A DNA stretch of 64,000 bases from positions 62,001 through 126,000 of the forward strand of contig NZ_JABJXT010000001.1 in assembly GCF_013155295.1 (NCBI RefSeq), read 5' to 3'. The stretch is from Pseudogemmobacter hezensis. GTDB taxonomy: Bacteria; Pseudomonadota; Alphaproteobacteria; Rhodobacterales; Rhodobacteraceae. A model generated the notes under the pieces. The model saw only the letters and a program-made list of their open reading frames with translations, did no database searches and was not told the origin of the DNA. The translations under genes were made by a program, and so were the position numbers. Shown piece after piece: positions 18,089 through 27,782 of the stretch; positions within the stretch are counted from its first letter, which is position 1; each line of letters starts with the position of its first letter.

Positions 18089-19234
18089 ATGGCTGTCACC
18101 ACGCCTGTCACGGGCGAACATCGCTGGCCCTGCAGCCAGTGCGGCGCCCAGTTGCGCTTTGCGCCCGGCCAGCGAGAGCTGGTCTGCGATCACTGCGGCA
18201 ATGTCCAGCGCCTGCCCGATGTCGCGCTAAGCGACAGTCAGGCGGCGCTGGCCCGCCATGATCTGGCACGCGGGCTGAGCGATGATCTTGCCAGCAGCGC
18301 GATGGAAGTGGTGCGCACCACCCGCTGCACCTCTTGCGGCGCGCTGATCGAGTTCGAGGGCGCGACCCATGCCACCGAATGCCCGTTCTGCGCCACCCCG
18401 GTGGTGGCCTCGACGGGCGAGACGCGGCAGATCAAACCCCAGGCGCTGGTGCCCTTTGTGCTGTCCGAACGCGAGGCCCGCGAGGCGCTGGTGAAATGGC
18501 TGGGGGGCCTGTGGTTCGCGCCCAACCGCCTGCTGGAATTCACCCGTCGCGGCAGGGCGATGAATGGCGTCTATGTGCCCTGGTGGAGCTTTGATGCCGA
18601 GACCAGCTCGCGCTATACCGGCAGCCGGGGCGATGCCTATTATGTCACCCGCACCGTCACCATCGACGGCAAAAAGCAGACCCGCCAGGAGCGGAAAATC
18701 CGCTGGAGCCCGGCCTCGGGCCAGGTCTCGCGCGATTTTCAGGACGTGGGGGTGCTGGGCTCGCTCAGCCTGCCGGCCCGCTATGCCAATGAGCTGGATC
18801 CCTGGGATCTCAGCAAGCTGGTGCCCTATTCGCCCGACTACCTGGCCGGGTTCACCGCCGAGGGCTATACCGTGCCCGTGCGCCCCGCGAGCGAGCAGTC
18901 AAAGGACAAAATGGCGGTGGTGATCGCCCATGATGTGCGCCGCGATATCGGCGGGGACGAGCAGAGGATCGCCTCGATCGACACCCGCTACCGCGACGAG
19001 ACCTTCCGCCACATCCTGCTGCCGATCTGGATGGCCGCCTATAAATACAACGGCAAAAGCTATCAGTTCCTGGTCAATGGCCAGACCGGAGAGGTCCAGG
19101 GCGAGCGCCCCTGGTCGGTCTGGAAGATCGCCTTTGCGGCCCTGGCGGCGGCTGCGCTGGCGGCTTTGGTGCTTTACCTGATGAAGGATGGCGATTTCAG
19201 CGTCAGCTCAGGCGGGCTTGACTGGCTGGATTAG
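18089..19234 (+). CDS. Double zinc-ribbon protein with C-terminal membrane anchor
   Basis: The 381-aa product has two treble-cysteine ribbons: Cys15/18/33/36 and Cys80/83/98/101 (CxxCG pairs). A middle domain with WWSFDAETSSRYTG and tandem aromatic residues follows, and one hydrophobic helix lies near residues 346-365. Automatic annotation often calls such proteins primosomal protein N'-like or TFIIB-type zinc ribbon; neither function is shown here, as no helicase motifs are present. Paired with an SPFH protein it recalls the Bacillus ydjG-ydjI membrane-stress group. ATG 18089 follows the SPFH stop directly; a GTG 3 bp earlier is possible. It is the last gene of the operon, with 149 bp before purC. 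Confidence 0.8.
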   Translation: MAVTTPVTGEHRWPCSQCGAQLRFAPGQRELVCDHCGNVQRLPDVALSDSQAALARHDLARGLSDDLASSAMEVVRTTRCTSCGALIEFEGATHATECPFCATPVVASTGETRQIKPQALVPFVLSEREAREALVKWLGGLWFAPNRLLEFTRRGRAMNGVYVPWWSFDAETSSRYTGSRGDAYYVTRTVTIDGKKQTRQERKIRWSPASGQVSRDFQDVGVLGSLSLPARYANELDPWDLSKLVPYSPDYLAGFTAEGYTVPVRPASEQSKDKMAVVIAHDVRRDIGGDEQRIASIDTRYRDETFRHILLPIWMAAYKYNGKSYQFLVNGQTGEVQGERPWSVWKIAFAALAAAALAALVLYLMKDGDFSVSSGGLDWLD

Positions 19235-19383
19235 GCGGCCTGGCCGGATAAAGCGCCCAGGCACTGACAGCACCGCTTACAGCACGGATGCAGGACGGGC
19301 ACAGCTCTGGCACAGCACGGGCGTTGACTTGCGCCCGGCTGCGGCCCATAGCAGCCGCGATAAATCACGCAAGGCTGGCTCTG

Positions 19384-20364
19384 ATGTCGATTGATCTTTC
19401 CCGCGTGCTCGGCGAGGCACGTATCCCCGAGCTTCCCGCCCCCTATTTCGGCAAGGTCCGCGATTGCTATGACCTGCCTGCGGACAGCGAATTTCCCAAT
19501 GGGCGGCGGATCCTGATCTCATCCGACCGGATCTCGGCCTTTGACCGTATTCTGGCGGCGATCCCCTGGAAGGGCCAGGTCCTGACCCAGGTTGCCCGCT
19601 GGTGGTTTGACCGCACCGCAGACATCTGCCCCAATCATGTCACCGCCTATCCCGACCCCAATGTGGTGATCGGCAAGCGCGTCGACATCCTGCCCGTTGA
19701 GATCGTGGTGCGCGGCTATCTGGCGGGGACCACTTCGACCTCGGTGCTGACGCAATACAAGGCGGGCCTGCGCGAGATGTATGGCCACCGCCTGCCCGAC
19801 GGTCTGCGCGACAATGAGGCGCTGCCAGCCGCAATCATTACGCCGACATCGAAGGCCTTTGACGGCGGCCATGACGAGCCGCTGACCGCAGATGAGATCG
19901 TGTCCCAGGGCCTGCTGACCAAAGCGCAATGGGATGAGGTTTCCGACAAAGCGCTGCGCCTTTTCGCCTTTGGCCAAAAGGTTGCGGCAGAGCGCGGGCT
20001 GATCCTGGTCGATACGAAATACGAATTCGGCCTGGATGAAAACGGACAGATCCTTCTGGCCGATGAGATCCACACCCCCGATTCCAGCCGCTACTGGATC
20101 CAGGATGGCTATCAGGCGGCGCTGGAAACGGGCAGCCGCCCGCCGTCCTTCGACAAGGATGTGATCCGCTCCTGGGTGGTGGCGCGTTGCGATCCCTACA
20201 AAGACCCGCTGCCCGAGATCCCCGCCGAGATGATCGCCCAGACCGCCGCCGTCTATATCGAGGCCTATGAGCGTATCACCGGCGAGACCTTCGTGCCTGA
20301 CACCTCTGGCGCGACGCCACTTGATCGGGTGCGCCAGAACCTTGCGCCCTGGTTCGGGCTCTGA
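19384..20364 (+). CDS. purC: Phosphoribosylaminoimidazole-succinocarboxamide synthase
   Basis: PurC joins CAIR and aspartate with ATP in purine synthesis. The 326-aa form with [35 protein letters not shown] and [12 protein letters not shown] is the longer type, as in yeast Ade1, rather than the roughly 240-aa E. coli type. ATG 19384 (MSIDLSRVL) fits the family; the open frame continues upstream but is not conserved-looking. Alphaproteobacteria often also carry a short purC elsewhere. Confidence 0.94.
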   Translation: MSIDLSRVLGEARIPELPAPYFGKVRDCYDLPADSEFPNGRRILISSDRISAFDRILAAIPWKGQVLTQVARWWFDRTADICPNHVTAYPDPNVVIGKRVDILPVEIVVRGYLAGTTSTSVLTQYKAGLREMYGHRLPDGLRDNEALPAAIITPTSKAFDGGHDEPLTADEIVSQGLLTKAQWDEVSDKALRLFAFGQKVAAERGLILVDTKYEFGLDENGQILLADEIHTPDSSRYWIQDGYQAALETGSRPPSFDKDVIRSWVVARCDPYKDPLPEIPAEMIAQTAAVYIEAYERITGETFVPDTSGATPLDRVRQNLAPWFGL

Positions 20365-20454
20365 TCCGGTCGCGGCCTCAGGAAAGCGGGGCAACAGGGG
20401 TCTGACAGCCGCAGGTTTTGCGCTAACATCGGTGCCGGATATGCGGAGGCGTAA

Positions 20455-21393
20455 ATGATTCTATGTTGTGGTGAGGCGCTGATCGATATGTTGCCGCGCC
20501 TCTCGACCGAGGGCGAGCAGGCTTTCGCCCCCTATGCGGGCGGCGCGGTTTTCAATACGGCAATCGCGCTTGGGCGGCTGGGGGCCCCGGTCGGCTTTTT
20601 CTCGGGCATCTCGACCGATATGCTGGGCGAGATCCTGGCAGATGGGCTGGTGGCCTCTAAGGTTGATACCGCGCTGCTGGCCCGCTCGGCCCGCCCGACG
20701 ACGGTGGCCTTTGTGAAGCTGACGAATGGCCAGGCAAGCTATGCCTTTTACGATGAGGCCAGCGCCGGGCGTATGCTGTCGCAAGCCGATCTTCCCGCCC
20801 TGCCCGACCACATCAGCGCCCTGTTCTTTGGCGGCATCTCGCTGGTCAATGCCCCCGCCGCCGACACCTATGAGGCGCTGCTTTCGCGTGAGGCGGGCCG
20901 CCGCCTGATCATGATCGACCCCAATATCCGCCCGGGCTTTATCCAGGGCCAGGAAGACAGCTACCGCGCCCGCATCACCCGGATGATCGCGCAAAGCGAT
21001 ATCGTTAAACTCTCGGATGAGGATCTGCACTGGCTGGAAGGCGAAGGCGATCCCCAGGCGCTGGCCTCGGCGATCCTGTCGCGCGGGCCAAAGCTGGTGC
21101 TGATCACCCGCGGGGCCGAAGGTGCGCTGGCGTTAAGCGCGGGCGGGGCTGTCCGGCTGCGCCCGGCACCAAAGGTCACCGTCGCCGATACGGTCGGTGC
21201 GGGCGATACCTTCAACGCGGGCTTCCTTGCCGGGCTTGTTGCCGAGGGGGCGCTTTCATCTGCGGCGCTGGCCACCCTCAGCGATGCAGCGCTTGACCGC
21301 TGCCTTGATCTGGGCATCGCGGCGGCAGCGGTCACCGTCTCGCGCGCAGGCGCGAACCCGCCCTGGCGGCACGAGCTGCCGATCCCCGCATAA
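20455..21393 (+). CDS. PfkB-family sugar kinase (fructokinase-like)
   Basis: The 312-aa protein starts [15 protein letters not shown] and contains the PfkB signature [17 protein letters not shown], with the catalytic aspartate in GAGD. An N-terminal [17 protein letters not shown] motif binds the sugar. Fructose is the most usual substrate for this subtype, but ribokinase-like relatives cannot be excluded. No sugar transporter is adjacent, so context does not settle the substrate. dtd follows 26 bp later. Confidence 0.87.
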   Translation: MILCCGEALIDMLPRLSTEGEQAFAPYAGGAVFNTAIALGRLGAPVGFFSGISTDMLGEILADGLVASKVDTALLARSARPTTVAFVKLTNGQASYAFYDEASAGRMLSQADLPALPDHISALFFGGISLVNAPAADTYEALLSREAGRRLIMIDPNIRPGFIQGQEDSYRARITRMIAQSDIVKLSDEDLHWLEGEGDPQALASAILSRGPKLVLITRGAEGALALSAGGAVRLRPAPKVTVADTVGAGDTFNAGFLAGLVAEGALSSAALATLSDAALDRCLDLGIAAAAVTVSRAGANPPWRHELPIPA

Positions 21394-21419
21394 ACCAGCC
21401 CCAACCGGAAAGAACCCCG

Positions 21420-21863
21420 ATGCGAGCCGTATTACAGCGTATCACCAAAGCCGAGGTCTCGGTTGACGGAGAGGTGGTCGGCCGCTCTGGCCCGGGGCTG
21501 ATGATCCTGGTCTGCGCGATGCAGGGCGATGATGCGGCCACCGCCGAGAAGGTGGCCGCAAAAATCGCAAAGATGCGGATTTTCCGCGACGACCAGGACA
21601 AAATGAACCTCTCGGTTCGGGACATCGGCGGCAGCGCCCTGGTGGTCAGCCAGTTCACCCTGGCCGCCGATCTGCGCGGCAACCGCCCCGGCTTTTCCAC
21701 CGCTTGCCCGCCTGACGAGGGCAAACGCCTTTATGAGCATTTCGCCGCCGCCCTGGCCCGCGAGGGCGTGCCCAATGAGACCGGGATCTTCGGGGCCGAT
21801 ATGCAGGTCAGCCTGGTCAATGACGGGCCGGTGACGATCTGGCTAGACAGCGCCAGCGGCTGA
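21420..21863 (+). CDS. dtd: D-aminoacyl-tRNA deacylase
   Basis: Dtd removes D-amino acids wrongly charged to tRNA. The 147-aa length and the paired motifs [19 protein letters not shown] and [11 protein letters not shown] (the NxGPVT motif) are diagnostic. [21 protein letters not shown] is the usual start. The last 17 bases of the gene are repeated directly downstream (see the repeat at 21847-21888). Confidence 0.96.
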   Translation: MRAVLQRITKAEVSVDGEVVGRSGPGLMILVCAMQGDDAATAEKVAAKIAKMRIFRDDQDKMNLSVRDIGGSALVVSQFTLAADLRGNRPGFSTACPPDEGKRLYEHFAAALAREGVPNETGIFGADMQVSLVNDGPVTIWLDSASG

Positions 21864-22115
21864 CTGGCGGAACAGCGCCAGCGGCTGAGGCGCCGCATCG
21901 GTCCTTACCCCCATATCGCCACAGGCATATGCCCACAGGCGGCGGGCCTCGAACCACATGCGAATGCCGTGCGCAAAGCGGCGGAAATCGCGCTGCAGAA
22001 ATCTGCGGGGTTCCCCCTGGGCGCGAAATCCGTTAATCTCGCGGCAAAACCAATGCCAGATCCAGGGGACGCAATCTTGCCCCCAACAGGATCTGCGATC
22101 CGAGCAGGAGATCAA
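21843..22115 (-). CDS. Possible small minus-strand ORF after dtd (remnant or start unknown)
   Basis: The open frame encodes a stretch rich in Arg and aromatic residues, such as [20 protein letters not shown] and [11 protein letters not shown], with codon third positions mostly G or C as in neighbouring genes. There is no convincing ATG with a ribosome site, and the 3' end overlaps the dtd end by about 20 bp. It may be a small gene with an unusual start or a remnant. Confidence 0.3.
   Translation of the reverse strand: MISCSDRRSCWGQDCVPWIWHWFCREINGFRAQGEPRRFLQRDFRRFAHGIRMWFEARRLWAYACGDMGVRTDAAPQPLALFRQSAAGAV
21847..21888. repeat. 17-bp direct repeat at the dtd 3' end
   Basis: ACAGCGCCAGCGGCTGA occurs at 21847-21863, including the dtd stop, and again at 21872-21888, separated by 8 bp. 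It looks like a slippage or duplication scar. Confidence 0.85.
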
Positions 22116-22117
22116 AG

Positions 22118-22477
22118 ATGAAGAAAATGCGCAATTTCTTTGCGTCTGCCACTGTCATGTCGATGACTGCGCTGATGGCACCTGGCGCGGCTTTGGCCGG
22201 GGATGCAGGCGTTGGCGTCGGCCTGACCTGGGTGTTTGGCAGCGGCCCGAATGGCGGCCTGGCGGCTGGCGCGAAGATCTTTACCGATCGCAACAAAGAC
22301 AGCTCGGGCGGCTCACTGGGGCTGGATTACCATTTCAGCTCTTCGGCGCTGCGGCCCAATATCGGCGCCTCTTATGTCGGTGATGGCGGCTATGTCGATG
22401 CCAGCTTTGGCTATAACATCGGCACCCGCAATATCGACTTTGGCCTTGGCGCAGGTCTGGTCAATTCGCGCGACTGA
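22118..22477 (+). CDS. Small exported beta-rich protein of unknown function
   Basis: The 119-aa product has a clear signal peptide (KKMRNFF, hydrophobic core, AALAG cleavage region near residue 28). The mature part alternates Gly and aromatic residues (VGVGLTWVFGSG, SLGLDYHF, PNIGASYVGDGGYVD, IDFGLGAGL), as in small outer-membrane beta-strand proteins. A CAGGAG ribosome site precedes ATG 22118. No family is recognised. The chain is short for a complete barrel. Confidence 0.65.
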   Translation: MKKMRNFFASATVMSMTALMAPGAALAGDAGVGVGLTWVFGSGPNGGLAAGAKIFTDRNKDSSGGSLGLDYHFSSSALRPNIGASYVGDGGYVDASFGYNIGTRNIDFGLGAGLVNSRD

Positions 22478-22567
22478 CCCGGTCATTGCGCTGCAGGCGG
22501 GCTGATCCAGAAGCCGGCACCGCCCCCCTCCAAGCCCGGTTGCCCCGCCAGACGAGATGCGCGATAA

Positions 22568-22615
22568 GCGGGGCATCCTTTCCCGCGGCGAAAGCCCCCC
22601 GCGGGCAGGCCCCGC
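22568..22615 (+). promoter_or_regulatory. Nested GC hairpin in the leader of trpG
   Basis: An outer stem GCGGGGC (22568-22574) / GCCCCGC (22609-22615) encloses an inner stem CCCGCGG (22582-22588) / CCGCGGG (22599-22605). It lies about 75 bp before trpG, within the 214-bp gap after the exported protein. There is no T-run after it and no tryptophan-rich leader peptide. It could be a folded leader or simply GC-rich sequence. Confidence 0.4.
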
Positions 22616-22691
22616 GCCGCAAAGCCGGCCACGGGCAGGCCGCCAGGGGGCTTATCGCATCGGGGATCCGCACCAGAGGGTGAGACAGACG

Positions 22692-23279
22692 ATGCTGCTT
22701 CTGATCGACAATTACGACAGTTTCACCTGGAACCTCGTGCATTACTTCGGCGAGCTGGGGGCCGATGTGGTGGTCAAACGCAATGACGCGCTTGAGGTCC
22801 AGGAGGCGCTGGCCATGCGCCCCGAGGCGATCATCCTTTCACCCGGCCCCTGCGATCCGGCCCAAGCCGGGATCTGCCTGCCGCTGACCCGCGCCGCCTA
22901 TGAAGCCGATGTGCCACTGATGGGCGTCTGCCTTGGCCATCAGACCATCGGCGAGGCCTTTGGCGGCCATGTGATCCGCGCCCATGAGATCGTCCATGGC
23001 AAGATGGGCACCATGCATCACGCCGGGATCGGCATGTTCCGCGGCCTGCCCTCCCCCTTTGAGGCCACGCGCTACCACTCGCTGATCGTCGAGCGCGAGA
23101 CCCTGCCCGACTGCCTTGAGGTCACCGCCTGGCTGGAGGATGGCACCATCATGGGCCTGCGCCACCGCGAGAAGCTGATCGAGGGCGTGCAGTTCCACCC
23201 CGAAAGCATCGCCTCGGAACACGGGCACCGGCTTTTGGCGAATTTCCTTGAAGAAGCAGGCGTTAAGGTCACGGCATGA
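22692..23279 (+). CDS. trpG: Anthranilate synthase glutamine amidotransferase subunit
   Basis: TrpG supplies ammonia for anthranilate formation. The 195-aa class-I amidotransferase has the nucleophile Cys80 in [15 protein letters not shown] and the His/Glu pair in [34 protein letters not shown] is the standard start, so ATG 22692 is chosen over the open frame upstream. Its stop overlaps trpD by 4 bp. trpE is not in the window. A role as the PabA partner in folate synthesis is possible for this fold, but the trpD linkage favours tryptophan. Confidence 0.95.
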   Translation: MLLLIDNYDSFTWNLVHYFGELGADVVVKRNDALEVQEALAMRPEAIILSPGPCDPAQAGICLPLTRAAYEADVPLMGVCLGHQTIGEAFGGHVIRAHEIVHGKMGTMHHAGIGMFRGLPSPFEATRYHSLIVERETLPDCLEVTAWLEDGTIMGLRHREKLIEGVQFHPESIASEHGHRLLANFLEEAGVKVTA

Positions 23280-24289
23280 GCGACGTTCTGAAACCGCTGA
23301 TCGGCATTGCCGCCAGCCGCCCCCTGACCCGCGCCGAGGCTGAGGCCGCCTTCAACGCGCTGTTTGAGGGCTTGGCCACCCCCGCCCAGATGGGCGGCTT
23401 TCTGATGGCGCTGCGCACCCGTGGCGAGACGGTCGATGAATATGCCGCCGCCAGCGCGGTGATGCGCGCGAAAAGCCATAAGGTCCGCGCCCCCGAGGGG
23501 GCGATGGACATCGTCGGCACCGGCGGTGATGGCAAGGGCACGCTGAACATCTCGACCGCCACCGCCTTTGTGGTTGCAGGCGCGGGTGTCGCGGTCGCCA
23601 AACACGGCAATCGCAATCTCAGCTCGAAATCCGGGGCGGCGGATGCGCTGACCGAGCTGGGGCTGAACGTAATGATCGGCCCCGAGCTGGTCGAGAAATG
23701 CCTGGCCGAGGCCGGGATCGGCTTTATGATGGCGCCGATGCACCACCCGGCGATGCGCCATGTCGGGCCAGTGCGGGCCGAACTGGGCACCCGCACCATT
23801 TTCAACATCCTTGGGCCGCTGACCAATCCGGCCGGGGTGCGTTATCAGCTGACGGGCGCCTTCAGCGCCGATCTGCTGCGCCCGATGGCCGAGACGCTGC
23901 GCACCCTTGGCACGATCAGCGCCTGGCTGGTTCACGGCGGCGATGGCACCGATGAGCTGTCGATTGCCGCGCCCAGCCAGGTTGCCGCGCTGGAAAACGG
24001 TGAGATCCGCGAATTTACCGTCCACCCCGAGGACGCAGGCCTGCCCTATCACCCGTTTGAGAAGATCATGGGCGGCAATCCGGCCGAGAATGCAGCTGCT
24101 TTGCGGGCGCTGCTGGATGGCGAAACCGGGGCCTACCGCGATGCGGTGCTGCTGAATTCCAGCGCGGCGCTGGTGGTGGCGCAAAAGGCGGCCGATCTGA
24201 AAGAGGGTGTCGCCCTGGCCCGCGCCTCAATCGACAGCGGCGCGGCAAAGGCAAAGCTTGAAGCCCTGGTCCGGGTCTCGAATGGCTGA
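23276..24289 (+). CDS. trpD: Anthranilate phosphoribosyltransferase
   Basis: TrpD transfers phosphoribose from PRPP to anthranilate. The 337-aa length is standard. The PRPP motif [17 protein letters not shown] and [15 protein letters not shown] are present, followed by [17 protein letters not shown] and [12 protein letters not shown]. It is coupled to trpG by an ATGA overlap and itself overlaps ung by 8 bp. Confidence 0.97.
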   Translation: MSDVLKPLIGIAASRPLTRAEAEAAFNALFEGLATPAQMGGFLMALRTRGETVDEYAAASAVMRAKSHKVRAPEGAMDIVGTGGDGKGTLNISTATAFVVAGAGVAVAKHGNRNLSSKSGAADALTELGLNVMIGPELVEKCLAEAGIGFMMAPMHHPAMRHVGPVRAELGTRTIFNILGPLTNPAGVRYQLTGAFSADLLRPMAETLRTLGTISAWLVHGGDGTDELSIAAPSQVAALENGEIREFTVHPEDAGLPYHPFEKIMGGNPAENAAALRALLDGETGAYRDAVLLNSSAALVVAQKAADLKEGVALARASIDSGAAKAKLEALVRVSNG

Positions 24290-24950
24290 GACTGCCCTGG
24301 CCGGGGTCAGGCCAGAGATCCCTGCCTCCTGGGCGGATCTGCCGTTCTTTCGCGATCACTGGCCCGCGCTGTGGGAAAGGCTGGCCGCCACGCCCGGCTG
24401 GCAGCCAGCGGCTGAGAATATCTTTCGCGCCCTGACGCTGACACCGCGCCAAAGCGTGCGGGTGGTGATCCTGGGCCAGGACCCCTATCCCACAGCGGGC
24501 CGCGCCCAGGGGCTGGCCTTTTCCTTCCCCCCCGGCGTGCCCCCGCGCGATTCCCTGAAAAACATCCTGGCCGAGCTGGCCTCAGATACCGGGCAAAGCA
24601 AATCCGACGGCGATCTGGCGGGCTGGGCGCGGCAGGGCGTGTTGCTTTTGAACACAACGCTGACCGTGCCTCTGGGCCAGGCCTACGGCCATAAGGGCTG
24701 GGGATGGCAGCATCTGACCGGGCAGATTTTGCAGGCCACCGCCCAGGACGGGCCACGCGCTTTCCTGCTTTGGGGTGCGCCTGCACAAAAGCTTTGCGCA
24801 AAGCTGCCGCGCGACGGGCATCTTTTTCTGGAAAGCGCCCATCCCTCGCCCCTTTCGGCCTATCGCGGCTTTTTCGGATCCCGCCCCTTCAGCCAGACCA
24901 ATGCCTGGCTGGAAGCCCAGGGCCAGCCACAGATCGACTGGCAGGCGTGA
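24282..24950 (+). CDS. ung: Family-1-type uracil-DNA glycosylase
   Basis: The enzyme removes uracil from DNA. The 222-aa protein shows motif [17 protein letters not shown] (water-activating Asp), the LLLNTTLTV motif, and [21 protein letters not shown] with the leucine-loop histidine. GQDPYP replaces the E. coli GQDPYH, a known variant in alphaproteobacteria. ATG 24282 starts inside the trpD end (8-bp overlap). The gene thus splits trpD from trpC, a DNA-repair gene within a biosynthetic operon. Confidence 0.93.
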   Translation: MAETALAGVRPEIPASWADLPFFRDHWPALWERLAATPGWQPAAENIFRALTLTPRQSVRVVILGQDPYPTAGRAQGLAFSFPPGVPPRDSLKNILAELASDTGQSKSDGDLAGWARQGVLLLNTTLTVPLGQAYGHKGWGWQHLTGQILQATAQDGPRAFLLWGAPAQKLCAKLPRDGHLFLESAHPSPLSAYRGFFGSRPFSQTNAWLEAQGQPQIDWQA

Positions 24951-25083
24951 CGGCTTTCCTTCACGCTTTCGTCACGTTACACATTGCCTGAACCGTCAGT
25001 TTTTCTGGCACAGCCATGCAGCGCCCCTGGACCCGACCCACCCGGGACCAAAGGCATCAGACCCGCGACCGGAGGCCCTCCCC

Positions 25084-25929
25084 GTGACCACATCGCCCGT
25101 GCCCACATCGCCCGTGACCGTGCTCGATCGCATCAAGGCCTATAAGCTGGAAGAGATCGCCGCCCGCAAACTTGAACGCCCCCAGGCCGAGATTGAGGAC
25201 GCTGCCCGCCAGGCCCCTGCGCCGCGCGGGTTTGCTGCGGCCCTGCAGGCGGCGGCGACCAATGGCTATGGCCTGATTGCCGAGATCAAGAAAGCCAGCC
25301 CCTCCAAAGGGTTGATCCGCCCCGATTTCGATCCGCCCGCCCTGGCGCGCGCCTATGAGGAAGGCGGCGCGACCTGTCTTTCGGTGCTGACCGATGCGCC
25401 CTCTTTCCAGGGCGCGGATGCCTTTCTGACCGAGGCCCATGACGCGGTGAAACTGCCCTGCCTGCGCAAGGATTTCATCTATGACCCCTGGCAGATCGCG
25501 GAATCGCGGGCGCTGAAGGCCGATTGCATCCTGCTGATCATGGCCTCTTTGTCCGACGAACAGGCCAAAGAACTGGAAGCCGCCGCCTTTGAATGGAAGA
25601 TGGACGTGCTGATCGAGGTCCATGACGAGGCCGAACTGGAACGCGCCCAGCATCTGAAATCGCCGCTGATCGGCATCAACAACCGCAATCTGCATACCTT
25701 TGAGGTCACCCTCGATACCACGCGCAGGCTGGCGCGGCGGGTGCCCGAGGATCGGCTGATCGTCGCGGAAAGCGGCCTGCACACGCCCGAGGACCTGGCC
25801 GATCTGGCCCGTTTCGGAGCGCGTTGCTATCTGATCGGTGAAAGCCTGATGCGCCAGGACGATGTGACCGCCGCCACCCGCGCCATCCTTACCCGCCCGG
25901 CAACTGCCCAGGGCGGCATGCCGCTGTGA
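25084..25929 (+). CDS. trpC: Indole-3-glycerol phosphate synthase
   Basis: TrpC closes the indole ring. The 281-aa beta-alpha barrel has [15 protein letters not shown] (catalytic Lys), [26 protein letters not shown] and [18 protein letters not shown] site at 25071-25075 fits GTG 25084 with 8-bp spacing. Further GTG codons at 25099 and 25114 are possible. The 133 bp after ung may carry a separate promoter. moaC follows after 10 bp. Confidence 0.95.
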   Translation: MTTSPVPTSPVTVLDRIKAYKLEEIAARKLERPQAEIEDAARQAPAPRGFAAALQAAATNGYGLIAEIKKASPSKGLIRPDFDPPALARAYEEGGATCLSVLTDAPSFQGADAFLTEAHDAVKLPCLRKDFIYDPWQIAESRALKADCILLIMASLSDEQAKELEAAAFEWKMDVLIEVHDEAELERAQHLKSPLIGINNRNLHTFEVTLDTTRRLARRVPEDRLIVAESGLHTPEDLADLARFGARCYLIGESLMRQDDVTAATRAILTRPATAQGGMPL

Positions 25930-25939
25930 GGTAAGAGAG

Positions 25940-26422
25940 ATGTCGGGACCGCTCAGCCATTTTGACGCCCGGGGCAATGCCCATATGGTCGATGTCTCGG
26001 AAAAGCCGGTGACCTCGCGGATCGCGCTGGCCGAGGGCTGGGTGCTGATGGAACCCGCGACGCTTTCGCTGGTCACCTCGGGCGGGGCGGCCAAGGGCGA
26101 TGTGCTGGGCACGGCGCGGCTGGCGGGGATCATGGGGGCCAAACGCACCGCCGATCTGATCCCGCTGTGCCACCCGCTGCCGATCACCAAAGTCGCGCTG
26201 GAGCTGACGCCCGATGCCGCGAAATCGGGCATCCATATCACCGCGACCGTACGCACATCCGGCCAGACCGGCGTCGAGATGGAGGCGCTGACCGCCGTCT
26301 CTGTCGCCGCCCTGACCGTCTATGACATGCTGAAGGCTGCGGAAAAATCCATGCAGATCGAGGGGATACGCCTTTTACGCAAAGAAGGCGGCAAATCCGG
26401 CACCTATGAGGCCGGGGCATGA
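25940..26422 (+). CDS. moaC: Cyclic pyranopterin monophosphate synthase
   Basis: MoaC works with MoaA in the first step of molybdenum cofactor synthesis. The 160-aa product has [13 protein letters not shown] and the C-terminal [19 protein letters not shown], both diagnostic. Its stop overlaps the moeA ATG by 4 bp, so the two cofactor genes are coupled. The pair sits between trpC and lexA. Confidence 0.97.
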   Translation: MSGPLSHFDARGNAHMVDVSEKPVTSRIALAEGWVLMEPATLSLVTSGGAAKGDVLGTARLAGIMGAKRTADLIPLCHPLPITKVALELTPDAAKSGIHITATVRTSGQTGVEMEALTAVSVAALTVYDMLKAAEKSMQIEGIRLLRKEGGKSGTYEAGA

Positions 26423-27645
26423 GCCGCCCTGCCGATACTGGCCGCGATAATGGTCCGGGCCCGCGCAATCCCGGTCCGCTGATGCCCGTCGAAGAGGCAA
26501 TGGCGCGGCTTCTGGCGCTGGCCCCTGAACTGTCCACCGAAGAGGTGCCGCTGCAACAGGCTGCCGGCCGCTGGCTGGCCGAACCCGTCACCGCCGGGCG
26601 CGATCAGCCGCCCTTTGACGCCTCGGCGATGGATGGCTACGCGGTGGCCGCCGCCCCCGCCCCCGGTGACCGTTTTCGCATCATCGGCGAGGCGGGCGCG
26701 GGCCATGCCTTTACCGGCCCGATTGGTCAGGGCCAGGCCGTGCGCATCTTCACCGGCGCCCCGGTGCCCGATGGCGCGAAACATGTGGTGATCCAGGAAA
26801 ACACCCGCGCCGAGGGCGATCATATCACCATCACCGACCGCGATTCCGGCGCGAATATCCGCCCGCGCGGCCAGGATTTCCGCATCGGGGCCCAGGTCGC
26901 ACCGCGCCTGTTGAAACCCGTCGATCTGGCGCTGATCGCGGCGATGAATGTGCCGAAAGTGACGCTGCGCCGCCGCCCGGTTCTGGCCGTGATCTCTACC
27001 GGAGATGAGCTGGTCATGCCAGGCGAGGCCCCGCGCCCCGATCAGATCATCGCCTCAAACTCTTTTGCAATCAAAGCCCTGGCCGAGGAAGAAGGCGCTA
27101 TCGCCCGTTTCCTTCCCATCGCCCGCGACCGCGAGGCCGATCTGCGCGCCGTCTTTGAAATGGCCCGCGACGCCGATGTGATCGTGACCTCGGGCGGCGC
27201 TTCGGTCGGCGATCACGACCTGGTTGCGCCTGTCGCCCAAAGCCTGGGGCTGACGGCGGGATTTTGGAAAATCGCGCTGCGGCCGGGCAAGCCGCTGATG
27301 GCGGGGCGGCTGTTCGACGCGGCCTTCCTTGGCCTGCCCGGAAACCCGGTATCGGCCCTGCTCTGCGCCGAGCTGTTTTTGCGCCCTCTTTTGCGCCATA
27401 TGCAGGGCGATCCCGCCCCCCAGCCCCGCCAGAGGCTGGCACGTCTGGCGCAGGCTCTGCCCGCGAACGGCCCACGCGCCCATTATATGCGCGCCCGCGT
27501 CGGGGATGATGGCACGATCACCCCCTTCGATCGCCAGGACAGCGCCCTGATCTCAGTGCTCAGCGCCGCCAATGCGCTTTTGATCCGCCCGGTCGGCGAT
27601 CACGCCCGCCAAAGCGGCGATCTGGTGCATTACATCCCGATCTGA
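26419..27645 (+). CDS. moeA: Molybdopterin molybdenumtransferase
   Basis: MoeA inserts molybdate into adenylated molybdopterin. The 408-aa product has the usual domains: an N-terminal domain with [10 protein letters not shown], a MoCF-like domain with [11 protein letters not shown] and [23 protein letters not shown], and a C-terminal beta-barrel. The product acts in the cytoplasm. It is coupled to moaC and followed by 137 bp that hold the lexA promoter and SOS box. Confidence 0.96.
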   Translation: MSRPADTGRDNGPGPRNPGPLMPVEEAMARLLALAPELSTEEVPLQQAAGRWLAEPVTAGRDQPPFDASAMDGYAVAAAPAPGDRFRIIGEAGAGHAFTGPIGQGQAVRIFTGAPVPDGAKHVVIQENTRAEGDHITITDRDSGANIRPRGQDFRIGAQVAPRLLKPVDLALIAAMNVPKVTLRRRPVLAVISTGDELVMPGEAPRPDQIIASNSFAIKALAEEEGAIARFLPIARDREADLRAVFEMARDADVIVTSGGASVGDHDLVAPVAQSLGLTAGFWKIALRPGKPLMAGRLFDAAFLGLPGNPVSALLCAELFLRPLLRHMQGDPAPQPRQRLARLAQALPANGPRAHYMRARVGDDGTITPFDRQDSALISVLSAANALLIRPVGDHARQSGDLVHYIPI

Positions 27646-27711
27646 GTCTTTCGCGTCACAAACCCCGGGCGTATTTCCGCGAATGTGTTCTGCAGACTTG
27701 ACACAAACCGG

Positions 27712-27726
27712 GAACATCGTCAGAAC
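27712..27726. promoter_or_regulatory. SOS box (LexA operator) upstream of lexA
   Basis: GAAC-ATCGTCA-GAAC matches the alphaproteobacterial LexA box GTTC-N7-GTTC read on the other strand. It lies 57 bp before lexA and just after a TTGACA -35 hexamer at 27698-27703, so LexA would cover the promoter and repress its own gene. A weaker GAAC-N8-GAAC at 27745-27760 has the wrong spacing. Confidence 0.85.
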
Positions 27727-27782
27727 ATTACACCAACGAGGCCCGAACACATCACCGAACACCAAAGCTGAATGGAGAGAAG

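Noticed and set aside
22478-22691. Tryptophan leader peptide for attenuation
   Set aside because: No short ORF with tandem Trp codons is present, and the hairpin lacks a T-run.
27745-27760. Second SOS box in front of lexA
   Set aside because: The GAAC pair is separated by 8 bases rather than 7.
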